In this document: one piece after another, positions 47,305-56,032 of the stretch | Layout of the letters: every line of letters begins with the position of its first letter | How positions within the stretch are numbered: position 1 is the stretch's first letter | Source: an uncultured Gammaproteobacteria bacterium | Lineage (GTDB): Bacteria; Pseudomonadota; Gammaproteobacteria; Pseudomonadales; Pseudohongiellaceae | Length of the DNA stretch: 64,000 bases | NCBI GenBank assembly: GCA_903862645.1 | Contig: CAIOZF010000003.1 | Location: 1-64,000, forward strand | Reading direction: 5' to 3' | The notes under the pieces: generated by a model | What the model saw: the letters and a program-made list of their open reading frames with translations, nothing else | Told to the model about the DNA's origin: nothing | Database searches by the model: none | Made by a program: the position numbers and the translations under genes

Positions 47305-47877
47305 ATGACCACAGAACCGACACAAACTCCATTCCATGAACCCGCGCGACTCCTGCGTGCCCTGGACTCCGTTCCGGGGCCCGCGCCCGTGCATCTTTGG
47401 CATCCTCCCTATTGTGGGGAGATCGATATAAGAATTTCCCGCAATGGCCGCTGGTTTCACGAGGGAAATCCCATTCGTCGCCATGGCCTGGTGCAACTGT
47501 TTTCCTCGCTGTTGCGACTGGAGCCAGACGGTCGCCATGTTCTGGTCACCCCGTTGGAAATGCTGGGAATTGTTGTCGAGGACTGTCCATTTGTCGCACA
47601 GCTGCTGGAAGTGTCCAATCCGGGCGGGCAACAGGAATTACAGTTTATCCTCAACACCGGGGAGCGCGTCAGCGCAGGCGCAGACCACGCTATTGTGGTA
47701 GAGGGTGGGGCTGAAGAACCACATCCAGTGCTGATGGTACGCGACGGACTCAAGGCGCTGATAACGCGCAGTGTGTTCTATGAACTGGTGCAGCTTGCGA
47801 AGGAATCTGAGTTAAAGGGGCGTAGAGTCCTCACCGTCGCAAGCCAGGGCAGCAGGTTTGAACTGGGGCAATTCTGA
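47305..47877 (+). CDS. DUF1285 family protein
   Basis: A 190-residue cytoplasmic protein of unknown function. It matches the proteobacterial DUF1285 family, with the signature PAPVHLWHPPYCGEIDIRIS, then NGRWFHEGNPIRRHGLVQLF and VTPLEMLGIVVEDCPFVA. C-terminal residues (LMVRDGLKALITRSVFYELV) fit the second DUF1285 domain. The start ATG 47305 lies 54 bases after the lipoprotein gene. No terminator is seen before the convergent small lipoprotein gene at 47918. Confidence 0.88.
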   Translation: MTTEPTQTPFHEPARLLRALDSVPGPAPVHLWHPPYCGEIDIRISRNGRWFHEGNPIRRHGLVQLFSSLLRLEPDGRHVLVTPLEMLGIVVEDCPFVAQLLEVSNPGGQQELQFILNTGERVSAGADHAIVVEGGAEEPHPVLMVRDGLKALITRSVFYELVQLAKESELKGRRVLTVASQGSRFELGQF

Positions 47878-47917
47878 AGACTTAGAGCACTTGCTGCCTG
47901 GCAAGCCCTGACATCCC

Positions 47918-48211
47918 TCATTGGGGGGTTCTGGTAATAGGCCCCGGTTGTCGTTCGCTGTGAGTGGCACGGACGGCGCTGGGTTTCAAGCCGTTAATTG
48001 CCGCCTGCGTCGCGGATATTGCCGACTGTGCGACAATTTTGGCCGCCATCTTGCCATGATCTATGCCGGTGTCCGCTCCTTTGACGCTCAGTTGCGCCGC
48101 CCTTGCCACGCCATGCTGTGCGGGGGCAATGACGAAACCGCAGCCGGATAACCCGCAGCACAGGCCCGCGCTTAGTCCTAGTGACAGCAGCAGTGTTGTA
48201 GTTCTTCCCAT
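47918..48211 (-). CDS. Putative small lipoprotein
   Basis: A 97-residue frame with a good lipoprotein signal peptide (TTTLLLSLGLSAGLCCGLSGC, shown here in part) whose lipobox is LSGC at about residues 21-24. The rest is short and polar (QLSVKGADTGIDHGKMAAKI). On the minus strand GAGGGG lies about eight bases before the ATG, supporting translation. I do not recognise the family. It is transcribed away from etfB and converges on the DUF1285 gene. The alternative is a chance frame in a non-coding region. Confidence 0.55.
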   Translation of the reverse strand: MGRTTTLLLSLGLSAGLCCGLSGCGFVIAPAQHGVARAAQLSVKGADTGIDHGKMAAKIVAQSAISATQAAINGLKPSAVRATHSERQPGPITRTPQ

Positions 48212-48336
48212 TAACGTATCCCCTCATAAATTCAAGAAACTTCGTCTCAGTCATTTTCGATGCTGGCGCAATGTCGTTCAGTAATTCCTGTGCCGGGTAT
48301 TTGAAAATAGCGCGGAATGGTATCCGTTTTTGGTGG

Positions 48337-48352
48337 CGACAATATATTGTCG
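48337..48352. promoter_or_regulatory. Perfect 16-bp palindrome upstream of etfBA
   Basis: CGACAATATATTGTCG is its own reverse complement over all 16 bases. It lies in the 329-base gap between the small lipoprotein gene (minus) and etfB (plus), 50 bases upstream of the candidate etfB -35. The form is that of an operator for a dimeric helix-turn-helix regulator. The remaining gap holds no credible gene. Confidence 0.5.
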
Positions 48353-48401
48353 AATCAGCGTCCAGAGCTCTGTCTTCAGGGACCAAAACCGCCCCCTTTT
48401 G

Positions 48402-48430
48402 TTGACGCATGAGGACAAACCCGGCATCAT
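48402..48430 (+). promoter_or_regulatory. Candidate etfBA promoter
   Basis: TTGACG (48402-48407) and CATCAT (48425-48430) are spaced by 17 bases. The -35 is near consensus and the -10 is moderate. It would give a leader of about 100 bases before the etfB ATG at 48541. Confidence 0.4.
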
Positions 48431-48540
48431 TACCAGCCTTTTACGGACCACCCGGCGCAGCACGAAGACAAGGGAAATGCCAGTCTGCAGCGTGAGTTAC
48501 GTAGTACCCAATTCCTTACATCATCAATTTTGGAGAATCC

Positions 48541-49290
48541 ATGAAGATTCTTGTGGCTGTCAAACGTGTTGTCGACGCGAATGTAAAAGTGCGCGTCAAG
48601 GCAGATAACAGCGGGGTCGAGTTGACCAATGCCAAGATGGCTATCAACCCGTTCTGCGAGATTGCCGTCGAAGAGGCAATCCGTATCAAGGAGAAGGGGC
48701 TAGCCGAAGAGGTGATAGTGGTTTCGATAGGCGATAAGGCCTGTCAGGATCAGATTCGTACCGCGCTGGCGCTGGGTGCTGATCGTGGGATTCATGTTGA
48801 CACTGCTGATAGCCTGCAGCCACTCGCCGTCGCTAAACTGCTGCACAGTCTGATCAAAAAAGAGGGTATCGATCTGGTCATCGTGGGAAAGCAGTCCATC
48901 GACTCTGATAACAATCAGGTTGCCCAGATGCTGGCAGGTCTCGGTGGCATGCCGCAGGGCACCTTCGCCTGCGCAGTGGAGATCGCCGATGGCAAGGTGC
49001 GGGTGACGCGCGAGATTGATGGCGGCGAACAGACGGTGTTGTTGAGTCTGCCTGCAGTGATTTCGTCTGATCTGCGCCTCAATGAGCCTCGCTATGCATC
49101 GCTTCCCAATATCATGAAGTCAAAGAAAAAGCCGATCGATACCCTGACTCCGGAGGATCTGGGTGTGGATGTCAGCTCGAGGCTGCGCATCGTTAGTGTG
49201 GAGGCGCCACCTTCACGTACCGCAGGGATTCGTGTCGGCAGTGTCGACGAACTGATCAGCAAACTCAAAACCGAAGCCAAAGTCATCTGA
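48541..49290 (+). CDS. etfB: Electron transfer flavoprotein subunit beta
   Basis: Beta subunit of the soluble ETF that carries electrons from acyl-CoA and other dehydrogenases to ETF-ubiquinone oxidoreductase. The 249 residues show [38 protein letters not shown], the AMP-binding region [24 protein letters not shown], and the recognition loop [21 protein letters not shown] 48541 has TTGGAG at ideal distance. etfA follows 52 bases later. ETF dehydrogenase itself is not in the window. Confidence 0.97.
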   Translation: MKILVAVKRVVDANVKVRVKADNSGVELTNAKMAINPFCEIAVEEAIRIKEKGLAEEVIVVSIGDKACQDQIRTALALGADRGIHVDTADSLQPLAVAKLLHSLIKKEGIDLVIVGKQSIDSDNNQVAQMLAGLGGMPQGTFACAVEIADGKVRVTREIDGGEQTVLLSLPAVISSDLRLNEPRYASLPNIMKSKKKPIDTLTPEDLGVDVSSRLRIVSVEAPPSRTAGIRVGSVDELISKLKTEAKVI

Positions 49291-49342
49291 GCAGCGCGAT
49301 TTCCCTCGCAAACTCCTTTTGCTTGAACATATAGGTCAACTC

Positions 49343-50272
49343 ATGAGCGTATTAGTCATTGCAGAACACGATAATGCCGCGTTGAAACCGGCGACCCTGA
49401 ATGCCATTACAGCGGCCCAGGCCATTGGACAAGATATTGTCATACTCGTTGCCGGTGCTGGTTGTGCGTCTGTCGCCGCCACAGTGGCAGGCGTGGCGGG
49501 AGTCAGAAAGGTGCTGCTGGCAGACAGTCCGGTTTATGAACATCAGTTACCGGAGGCAGTGGCGGCGCTGGTAGCCGAATGTGGCAAGAGTTATTCGCAT
49601 ATTCTGGCTGCTGCAACGACTACTGGGAAAAATCTGCTGCCGCGTGTGGCGGCACTGCTGGATGTCGCTCAGATCTCCGACATCATTGCCGTGAATAGCG
49701 CAGATACCTTCGTGCGCCCGATCTACGCTGGTAGTGCTCTGGCGACCGTGCAGTCCTCCGATCCTGTCAAGGTGATAACTGTGCGCGGCACTGCGTTCGC
49801 CGAGGCGGAAACTGGTACAGGCGCCGCCCCCATTATCGCGCTGGATATCGTCAAGATCCAGACGCTGTCAAGTTTTGTGGGCCAGCACCTAGCTGTTTCC
49901 GCGCGGCCGGAGTTGACCGCAGCGTCCATCGTTATCTCCGGCGGGCGTGGCATGCAGAGCGGTGAGAACTTTGTGTTGATCGAACGCGTGGCTGACAAGC
50001 TGGGTGCGGCAATTGGTGCCTCACGGGCTGCCGTAGATGCTGGTTTTGTTCCCAATGACATGCAGGTAGGTCAAACTGGCAAGATCGTTGCGCCGGATCT
50101 CTATATTGCGGTGGGAATCTCCGGTGCGATTCAGCATCTGGCTGGCATGAAGGATAGCAAGGTGATTGTCGCCATCAACAAGGACGAAGAGGCGCCGATT
50201 TTCCAGGTCGCGGACTATGGTCTGGTGGATGACCTTTTCAAGGTCTTGCCGGAGCTTGCCGAGAAACTCTGA
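49343..50272 (+). CDS. etfA: Electron transfer flavoprotein subunit alpha
   Basis: FAD-binding alpha subunit, 309 residues. The C-terminal FAD domain is complete: [51 protein letters not shown], with [28 protein letters not shown] after it (motifs read in parts). The frame is open to 49319. I use ATG 49343, which gives the family start [10 protein letters not shown] and has AGGT eight bases upstream. The gene ends 66 bases before a large stem that separates it from the convergent rne. Confidence 0.96.
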   Translation: MSVLVIAEHDNAALKPATLNAITAAQAIGQDIVILVAGAGCASVAATVAGVAGVRKVLLADSPVYEHQLPEAVAALVAECGKSYSHILAAATTTGKNLLPRVAALLDVAQISDIIAVNSADTFVRPIYAGSALATVQSSDPVKVITVRGTAFAEAETGTGAAPIIALDIVKIQTLSSFVGQHLAVSARPELTAASIVISGGRGMQSGENFVLIERVADKLGAAIGASRAAVDAGFVPNDMQVGQTGKIVAPDLYIAVGISGAIQHLAGMKDSKVIVAINKDEEAPIFQVADYGLVDDLFKVLPELAEKL

Positions 50273-50338
50273 TCCTGTGTACGTATGCACTTTCCCGTTG
50301 CTGCGAGCAAGGTTTAGTAGACAGCTATAAACTGGCAC

Positions 50339-50394
50339 CCCCAAACAAGAACGCCCCGTGACACGTTAATGTCACGGGGCGTTCTTGTTTGGGG
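50339..50394. terminator. Bidirectional terminator with 25-bp perfect stem
   Basis: Bases 50339-50363 are exactly complementary to 50370-50394, leaving a six-base loop CGTTAA. The core GCCCCGTGACA/TGTCACGGGGC is flanked by an A-rich side (AAACAAGAAC) and a T-rich side (GTTCTTGTTT), the pattern of an intrinsic terminator that works in both directions. It lies between the convergent etfA and rne stops. Confidence 0.85.
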
Positions 50395-50419
50395 AGCCTG
50401 ATGCCTCGCCTGGACGGAA

Positions 50420-53398
50420 TTACTCGCTCTTCTCAGAATTCGCGGCAGTTGCCGCAGCAAGTATTTGCTGCCGACGCTTGATCTCGCGTGGATCGTTAGG
50501 TGCGCGACCGGCCAGGGTCGGGATGGCAACCTCAGCAGGGGCGGGCGCTTCTACTACTACTGCTGCTACAGGCACCTCAGCCGATTGCGGACGAGGCTCT
50601 TGGGCTACTACGACTTCAAGCGATTCAGCGGCAACAGCCGGTGCTGCGACTGACTGCTCGTCCACAGGTTCTGTTGTAGCCTCCTCGACGATGGCGATGT
50701 CGAAAGATTCCTGCACCATCACCTTGGCTACAGCATTTCTGCGTCGTACCGGTGCTACTTTGACCGCCGTTTCCAAGACCGCCTCCGCTATTGTCGCAAG
50801 TGAAGTCTCCGATACTGCAGCGGATTCCGCTACCGAAGCAGCCACTTCTTGCTGCGCGGTCTCGGAGACGGCTTCAGCCACGTGCCCGGCATCTTTTATT
50901 ACGGTCCCATCCTCATTTCCTGCGCTTGCTGTACTTTTAGCGCGGCTGCGGCGGCGATCAGACGGACGACGGTTGCGGCGTGAAGATCGACCACCTTCGG
51001 ACTGCGTGCCGTCAGTCGCGGCGTCTTCCTGGCTTCCTCCCTCGACAGACTCAATCGCGGCATCGATTGACTCTACGGTGTCAACATCAATGGCTCGGGT
51101 GCTGCGTTCGCTTGGCTTTTGATCAGCGCTATCCTGATCTCCTAGGGCTCCGATGTCAGCTCTCGACTCTTCATTTACCTCGCCGCCTTCCGCTTCACCT
51201 GAGCGTGGGCCACGACGTCGCTGACTGGTGTTCTTTGGACGACGATTACCAGTACGGCGCTGGGCGTTGCGCGCCTCCTCATCCACACCTGCTTCAGCGC
51301 TTTCTTCACGAAGTGGTTCGTCAGTGCGAGCCTCATCGCGACGGGCACCATCGCGACGCGGCTCGTCTCTGCGTCCATCGCGTTTCTCATCTTTGCGTTC
51401 TTCTCGGTTGCCGGGCTGAACAGCGGCGCCGTCAGCATTGCGGCTACGGTCTCTGCCACCGCGTTTGCGGCCTTGGCCACCCTCGTGTGATGGGGCTGCG
51501 GCTTCACCACCGACGCTTTGCTCAGGCTTGCTTTCCGCCTTTGGCTCCTGGCCATCGCGACGACTGGCGGGTTTGCCGCCACGACGCTGATCGCGGTCTC
51601 GTTCACGACGGGGATCACGATCACGAGGGCGATTGGCTTTGTTCTGTGTCTCGTCCTTCTTTGCTTCCTCTTCTTCATCGTCACCGAAGATACTGCTGAC
51701 AGCGGCAATCAGCGTGCCAAACAGGCCTTTCTTTTTCTTCTCAGTTTTCTGGCTCTTGCCACCTGAGTCAGTCGAAGATAGAACCGGCGCAGGTGGCATG
51801 GACAAGGAAGGGGCCTGAACAGCTGCCTGTTGTTGCACTGGCGCGGGCTTCACATTCTTGTGGTGGTGATGTTCGGGTGAGTCAACATGGATTTCGATTT
51901 CATAGCTGGCAGTGGCCACGCCATCCGCCTGATTGACACCCTGAATTTCGTAATGCGGAGTTTCCAGGGCTGCGTTGGCAACGATCACAAGCCTGGTACC
52001 GCTCTGTGCTTCGATGGCCGCAACTGCGGCACGCTTCTCGTTGAGCAGATAAGAGGCTACGGTAATGGGCACGATAGCCCGAATTTCGTTGTTCTTGCGC
52101 TTGTTGGCTTCTTCCTGCAGAACACGCAGGATGGAGAGAGCCTGGGACTTTACGTCACGGATGGCGCCTTGACCGTTGCAGCGCGGACAGACGATGGTAC
52201 TGGTCTCTTCCAGGGAAGGACGCAGACGCTGACGGGACATTTCCAGCAGACCAAAACGGGAAATACGGCCAACCTGCACACGGGCACGGTCCGCTTCCAG
52301 CGCATCGCGCATGCGGTTTTCTACTTCCTTCTGATTACGGGCGGAGCTCATGTCGATGAAGTCGATCACGATCAGGCCACCCATGTCGCGCAGGCGCAAC
52401 TGGCGGGCGATCTCGTCGGCCGCTTCGAGGTTGGTATTCAATGCGGTTTCTTCAATGTCGGAGCCACGTGTCGCACGGGAGGAGTTGATGTCAATTGACA
52501 CCAGTGCCTCGGTCGGGTCGATCACGATTGAGCCACCGGACGGAAGCTTTACTTCGCGTTGGAATGCGGTCTCGATCTGGCCTTCGATCTGGTAACGATT
52601 GAACAGCGGCAGCGATTCCTGATACAGCTTGATGCGGGCTTCATAATGCGGCATCACCTGACGCACGAAGGTGATCGCTTCGTCGAAGGCTTCCTTTGTA
52701 TCAAAGAGCACTTCGCCGATGTCCTGACGCAAGTAGTCACGGATGGTACGGATGATGACATTGCTTTCCTGATAGATCAGGAAAGGGGCGGCTTTCTGGG
52801 TAGAGGCTTCAGTGACGGAGTTCCAGAGAGACAGCAGGTAATCCAGGTCCCACTGCAGCTCCTGCTGCTGTTTGCCCACTCCAGCGGTGCGGACGATCAT
52901 GCCCATGCCATCGGGAATATCCAGGCCACTGAGAGCTTCGCGGATTTCGGAGCGCTCGTCGCCTTCAATGCGGCGGGAGATACCACCAGCGCGGGGATTG
53001 TTCGGCATCAGCACCAGATAGCGCCCGGCGAGGCTGACGAAGGTGGTCAGTGCTGCGCCCTTGTTGCCGCGCTCTTCTTTTTCCACCTGCACAATGACTT
53101 CAGTGCCTTCGGCAACGGAATCCTTGATGTTGACGCGACCGCCATCGCCACCACCACGCTTGGTGAAGTACTGCGGAGAGATTTCCTTGAGGGGCAGAAA
53201 GCCATGACGCTCAGCACCGAAGTCGACGAAAGCGGCTTCCAGACTGGGTTCGACACGGGTAATACGGCCTTTGTAAATACTGGCCTTTTTCTGGACTCTG
53301 GAGCGGTTTTCGATGTCTAGGTCGTAAAGACGCTGACCATCAACCAGTGCTACACGCAACTCCTCTTCTTGAGTCGCATTGATTAACATTCTTTTCAT
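50420..53398 (-). CDS. rne: Ribonuclease E
   Basis: Endoribonuclease and scaffold of the RNA degradosome, essential for rRNA, tRNA and mRNA processing. The catalytic half begins [26 protein letters not shown]-type sequence (residues 1 on), with the S1 domain, [13 protein letters not shown], catalytic aspartates in [20 protein letters not shown] and [14 protein letters not shown], and the Zn-link [10 protein letters not shown]. From about residue 515 it is disordered: an Arg/Asp/Glu-rich RNA-binding region, then an Ala/Val/Glu-rich tail ending [11 protein letters not shown]. About 992 residues. ATG 53398 is the conserved start; 53410 would add four residues. A 5' leader of up to 570 bases precedes it. 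Confidence 0.97.
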   Translation of the reverse strand: MKRMLINATQEEELRVALVDGQRLYDLDIENRSRVQKKASIYKGRITRVEPSLEAAFVDFGAERHGFLPLKEISPQYFTKRGGGDGGRVNIKDSVAEGTEVIVQVEKEERGNKGAALTTFVSLAGRYLVLMPNNPRAGGISRRIEGDERSEIREALSGLDIPDGMGMIVRTAGVGKQQQELQWDLDYLLSLWNSVTEASTQKAAPFLIYQESNVIIRTIRDYLRQDIGEVLFDTKEAFDEAITFVRQVMPHYEARIKLYQESLPLFNRYQIEGQIETAFQREVKLPSGGSIVIDPTEALVSIDINSSRATRGSDIEETALNTNLEAADEIARQLRLRDMGGLIVIDFIDMSSARNQKEVENRMRDALEADRARVQVGRISRFGLLEMSRQRLRPSLEETSTIVCPRCNGQGAIRDVKSQALSILRVLQEEANKRKNNEIRAIVPITVASYLLNEKRAAVAAIEAQSGTRLVIVANAALETPHYEIQGVNQADGVATASYEIEIHVDSPEHHHHKNVKPAPVQQQAAVQAPSLSMPPAPVLSSTDSGGKSQKTEKKKKGLFGTLIAAVSSIFGDDEEEEAKKDETQNKANRPRDRDPRRERDRDQRRGGKPASRRDGQEPKAESKPEQSVGGEAAAPSHEGGQGRKRGGRDRSRNADGAAVQPGNREERKDEKRDGRRDEPRRDGARRDEARTDEPLREESAEAGVDEEARNAQRRTGNRRPKNTSQRRRGPRSGEAEGGEVNEESRADIGALGDQDSADQKPSERSTRAIDVDTVESIDAAIESVEGGSQEDAATDGTQSEGGRSSRRNRRPSDRRRSRAKSTASAGNEDGTVIKDAGHVAEAVSETAQQEVAASVAESAAVSETSLATIAEAVLETAVKVAPVRRRNAVAKVMVQESFDIAIVEEATTEPVDEQSVAAPAVAAESLEVVVAQEPRPQSAEVPVAAVVVEAPAPAEVAIPTLAGRAPNDPREIKRRQQILAAATAANSEKSE

Positions 53399-53970
53399 GA
53401 TTAGGTTCACTTTTCTGTTGAGCCAGAACGGTAAACCCGGGGTACATCAAACCTGCAGGCAGCGCATTACTGAAAGCGGATTTGCTTTCCTTTCAACAGA
53501 ACCATGGCGAGATATTAAACGCATTGCTAACCTTGGCGACCTGGGAACTGAAATCCGATAGCGAAAATCTCTGACTTTGGTGCTGCGCAGCATTGCGACG
53601 GAACACTGACAAAGAGGGGCGTGTGTTGCCTTGCTCTGTCGGAAAGTCAATTCATGTAAACCTGACTGCTTCAAGTGCAACCTCATCTGTTAATGGCGTG
53701 AGGTTTCACTTTCCTAAATTTGATACGACCCGAATTTATCTGGCTGTATTTTCTTTTCGTACCGGCGTTAAGTGCCGATACTCCGTATGTTTTCAACACC
53801 GTGTTTCCGGTGCTTTGTTCACTGCTTCGGTCTTGCTGAAATCTTGTCTCGGCACAGCGCCTGCCTAGCCTCTAATGACTGATTGACATGGAGTCGGAAG
53901 GTCAGAGATTTCGCATGTCGGCCAGCTGGCCAACCGGAATGGTGTTCCCCATACTCTGCGACGCCGCGGC
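53399..53970 (-). promoter_or_regulatory. Structured 5' leader of rne, no gene seen
   Basis: This gene-free stretch precedes rne. Read on the minus strand it has several stems. A long-range pairing joins 53898-53914 with 53561-53578 (14 pairs plus one bulge and one mismatch). Inside it, 53673-53685 pairs with 53699-53711 (AAGTG-C-AACCTCA against TGAGGTT-T-CACTT, 12 pairs with one mismatch). A smaller hairpin GAAAGC/GCTTTC lies at 53472-53489, and a palindrome TGCTGCGCAGCA at 53581-53592. E. coli rne has a structured leader that RNase E itself cleaves for autoregulation; this is probably the counterpart. Confidence 0.55.
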
Positions 53971-54000
53971 AATATACCAGTAAATACTTTTTAATTCAAA
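53971..54000 (-). promoter_or_regulatory. Candidate rne promoter
   Basis: On the minus strand TTTGAA (54000-53995) and TATATT (53976-53971) are spaced by 18 bases. Start of transcription would be near 53964, giving a leader of about 566 bases that contains the stems described for the rne leader. Divergent from, and only 12 bases away from, the candidate promoter for the recombinase-lol operon. Confidence 0.4.
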
Positions 54001-54012
54001 CACCTGGAGAAC

Positions 54013-54042
54013 TTGCTCTGAGTTTGATGGAAGGCCTAGAAT
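54013..54042 (+). promoter_or_regulatory. Candidate promoter of recombinase-lolCDE operon
   Basis: TTGCTC (54013-54018) and TAGAAT (54037-54042) are spaced by 18 bases, 40 bases ahead of the recombinase-like gene. Both hexamers are moderate matches. Because the next four genes overlap or nearly touch, this could drive lolC, lolD and lolE as well. Confidence 0.4.
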
Positions 54043-54081
54043 GCCCCTCATCGTGGCATTGCACAAGCAAGGACACAGCCG

Positions 54082-54765
54082 ATGACTATTTATCTGTATG
54101 TTCGCACGTCCGAGTTCGAAACACAGGCTGATCCTCAGGAAAATCCTTTGGCGTCGAGCGGACCACTGGCAGACGAGTGGGAGAGCATTAGTCGGTATTG
54201 TGAGAGCCTGGGGTGGCACACAGCAGAACGTATGGCTGACTTTGGCGCTGCCTGGAACACGGACTTTGGTGCACGTGAACGGGGTGGGGGCCTGCTGGAG
54301 AAACTGCAGGAGGGGGATGTGCTGGTGGTGTATACCTTGGAGCGGTTATTCAGCTCCTGCTATGATGCCGTCGCGATCCTGGAACGACTCACAGCGGCCG
54401 GAGTGGGGCTCCATGTGGTAGAACTGGGTGGGGATGCGACCGATCCTGCCCTGCGATTTGACCTGGTCAACGCCGCGCGGCTGTTCGCCGCACTGGAACG
54501 GCGGCGCTCAGCAGAGCGCATCAAGAAGATCAAGAAAAATCAACGTGGCAAAGGCCGCTTCTTGGGAGGGAGCCGTCCGCTTGGCTACATGATCCATTCC
54601 AACGGCCGGCTCATCGAGAGTCCCATGGAGCAAAAGGTGTTGAAGAAAATCATGCAGTTGCGCGAGCAGGGGCTGTCGTTGCGCAGTATTGCGGCGGAAG
54701 TCAGTACGCCGGTTGCGCCTGTGAGTTTCAAGACCGTACAAAGGGTACTGCGACGCAATGTTTAA
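54082..54765 (+). CDS. Serine-recombinase-like protein with altered active site
   Basis: A 227-residue protein with the fold order of small serine recombinases. The N-terminal strand YLYVRTSE keeps the motif arginine R8 and the candidate nucleophile S10. A later strand and helix, GDVLVVYTLERLFSSCYDAVAIL, corresponds to the usual DRLGR motif but reads E87-R88-L-F-S91, so the conserved aspartate and second arginine are changed. A long helix (AERIKKIKKNQRGKGR) leads to a C-terminal helix-turn-helix (LSLRSIAAEV and VSFKTVQRVLRR). It has no flanking repeats of a mobile element and overlaps lolC by eight bases. It may be a domesticated DNA-binding protein. Confidence 0.8.
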   Translation: MTIYLYVRTSEFETQADPQENPLASSGPLADEWESISRYCESLGWHTAERMADFGAAWNTDFGARERGGGLLEKLQEGDVLVVYTLERLFSSCYDAVAILERLTAAGVGLHVVELGGDATDPALRFDLVNAARLFAALERRRSAERIKKIKKNQRGKGRFLGGSRPLGYMIHSNGRLIESPMEQKVLKKIMQLREQGLSLRSIAAEVSTPVAPVSFKTVQRVLRRNV

Positions 54766-56029
54766 ACCCGCCGCACTCTTCATTGGCTTGCGCTACACGC
54801 GAACGCGCAAGAACAGTCAAATCATTTCCTTCGTTTCGATTGTCTCCACTCTGGGCATTACGGTGGGTGTGCTGGCGCTCATCGTGGTGTTGTCAGTCAT
54901 CAATGGCTCCACCAGCACCATGCGCGACGAGACACTCAAATCGGTTCCTCACGCCAGCATTGCTGACAGTGACGGCATGGCCGCGCAGTGGTCCGAGCTA
55001 CTAGCGGCGGTGCAGGAGCATCCACAGGTTCTCGGCGCAGCTCCCTATATTGAGGGCGAAGGCTGGTTGCGCTACGACGGCGGCGGGGAGTTCCTGCAGA
55101 TACGAGGTGTCGATCCGGTGCATGAATCAGAGGTGCTGCAGGTCGAGAGTCCGGGCTTTGAAACTCTGCTGGCAAGGCTGGCGCAGACCGAGAACGGCAT
55201 TATCCTCGGATTGAGCATGGCGAATCGGCTCGGTCTATATCAGGACGATGAGGTTTCACTGATGTCCCTGACCAGCCTCATCAGTCGCGATCTTCGCGAT
55301 GTGATGAAGTTTCGCGTCGTGGGCGCTGCCGATTTTGGATTTTACGGCAACAACGATACCGTGATGATTGGTTTGCCGGCCGCCCAGACCCTTTTTAGTC
55401 AGGGTGGCGGTGTCATGAATGCTGCCCAGGATGTCCATTTGCGTTTGCGCGTGACAGACGTTTTCAATGCCGGCGTCATAGCTCAAGACGCTCTCGACAC
55501 GCTGCCGCCTGCCCTCGCCAGTGGACAGCTCAATGCAAGCAGCTGGAGTGAGACGCAAAGCAGCCTGTTTGATGCGCTGCGACTGGAGAAGACGTTGACT
55601 GGATTCATGCTGCTGATGATCGTGGTCATTGGAGCGGTCAACATCGTCTCTACCCTTGTGATGGTAGTGGCTGACAAGAGTGCCGACATTGCGATTCTGC
55701 GCACCATGGGGGCTAGTCGCGCCACCATCATGACCGTGTTTGTGACTCAAGGAATCACGGTGGGAGTGTTCGGCACTGCCCTGGGCGCCGTGCTGGGGGT
55801 GCTGCTGTCGCTCAATCTGACCCGCGTCATGCAGGGGATCGAGTCGATGCTCAACGCTGCGTTTTCGCCGAATGACGTCTACATGATTTCCTATTTGCGC
55901 GCCGAGCTGCGCGCCGAGGACGTGGTGCAGATCTGCATCAGCGCCCTGGTGGTGAGTTTCCTAGCCACTCTTTATCCTGCTTACCGGGCAACGCGCATTC
56001 AGCCCGCCGAAGTGCTGAGGTATGAATAA
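54758..56029 (+). CDS. lolC: Lipoprotein-releasing ABC transporter permease LolC
   Basis: Inner-membrane permease of the LolCDE complex, which extracts outer-membrane lipoproteins and passes them to LolA. The 423 residues have the N-terminal helix in SIVSTLGITVGVLALIVVLSVING, a large periplasmic MacB-like domain, and three C-terminal FtsX-type helices ([60 protein letters not shown]). LolC and LolE are assigned here by order, as both permeases are alike. The start lies inside the end of the recombinase-like gene. Confidence 0.9.
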   Translation: MFKPAALFIGLRYTRTRKNSQIISFVSIVSTLGITVGVLALIVVLSVINGSTSTMRDETLKSVPHASIADSDGMAAQWSELLAAVQEHPQVLGAAPYIEGEGWLRYDGGGEFLQIRGVDPVHESEVLQVESPGFETLLARLAQTENGIILGLSMANRLGLYQDDEVSLMSLTSLISRDLRDVMKFRVVGAADFGFYGNNDTVMIGLPAAQTLFSQGGGVMNAAQDVHLRLRVTDVFNAGVIAQDALDTLPPALASGQLNASSWSETQSSLFDALRLEKTLTGFMLLMIVVIGAVNIVSTLVMVVADKSADIAILRTMGASRATIMTVFVTQGITVGVFGTALGAVLGVLLSLNLTRVMQGIESMLNAAFSPNDVYMISYLRAELRAEDVVQICISALVVSFLATLYPAYRATRIQPAEVLRYE

Positions 56030-56032
56030 GCC

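Noticed and set aside
47994-48410. A 138-codon minus-strand frame overlapping the small lipoprotein gene
   Set aside because: It overlaps the lipoprotein frame out of phase, its C-terminal half is Arg/Gln-rich shadow sequence, and no ribosome site precedes it.
53561-53914. Inverted repeats beside a recombinase gene, suggesting an invertible switch
   Set aside because: The arms are imperfect (one indel, one mismatch), unlike recombinase crossover sites, and inversion would scramble the leader of essential rne. The recombinase motif is also altered. An RNA stem in the rne leader explains the repeats better.
54082-54765. The recombinase as part of a mobile element or integron
   Set aside because: No terminal repeats, target duplications, cargo genes or composition shift. 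The gene overlaps lolC and lies among core genes.
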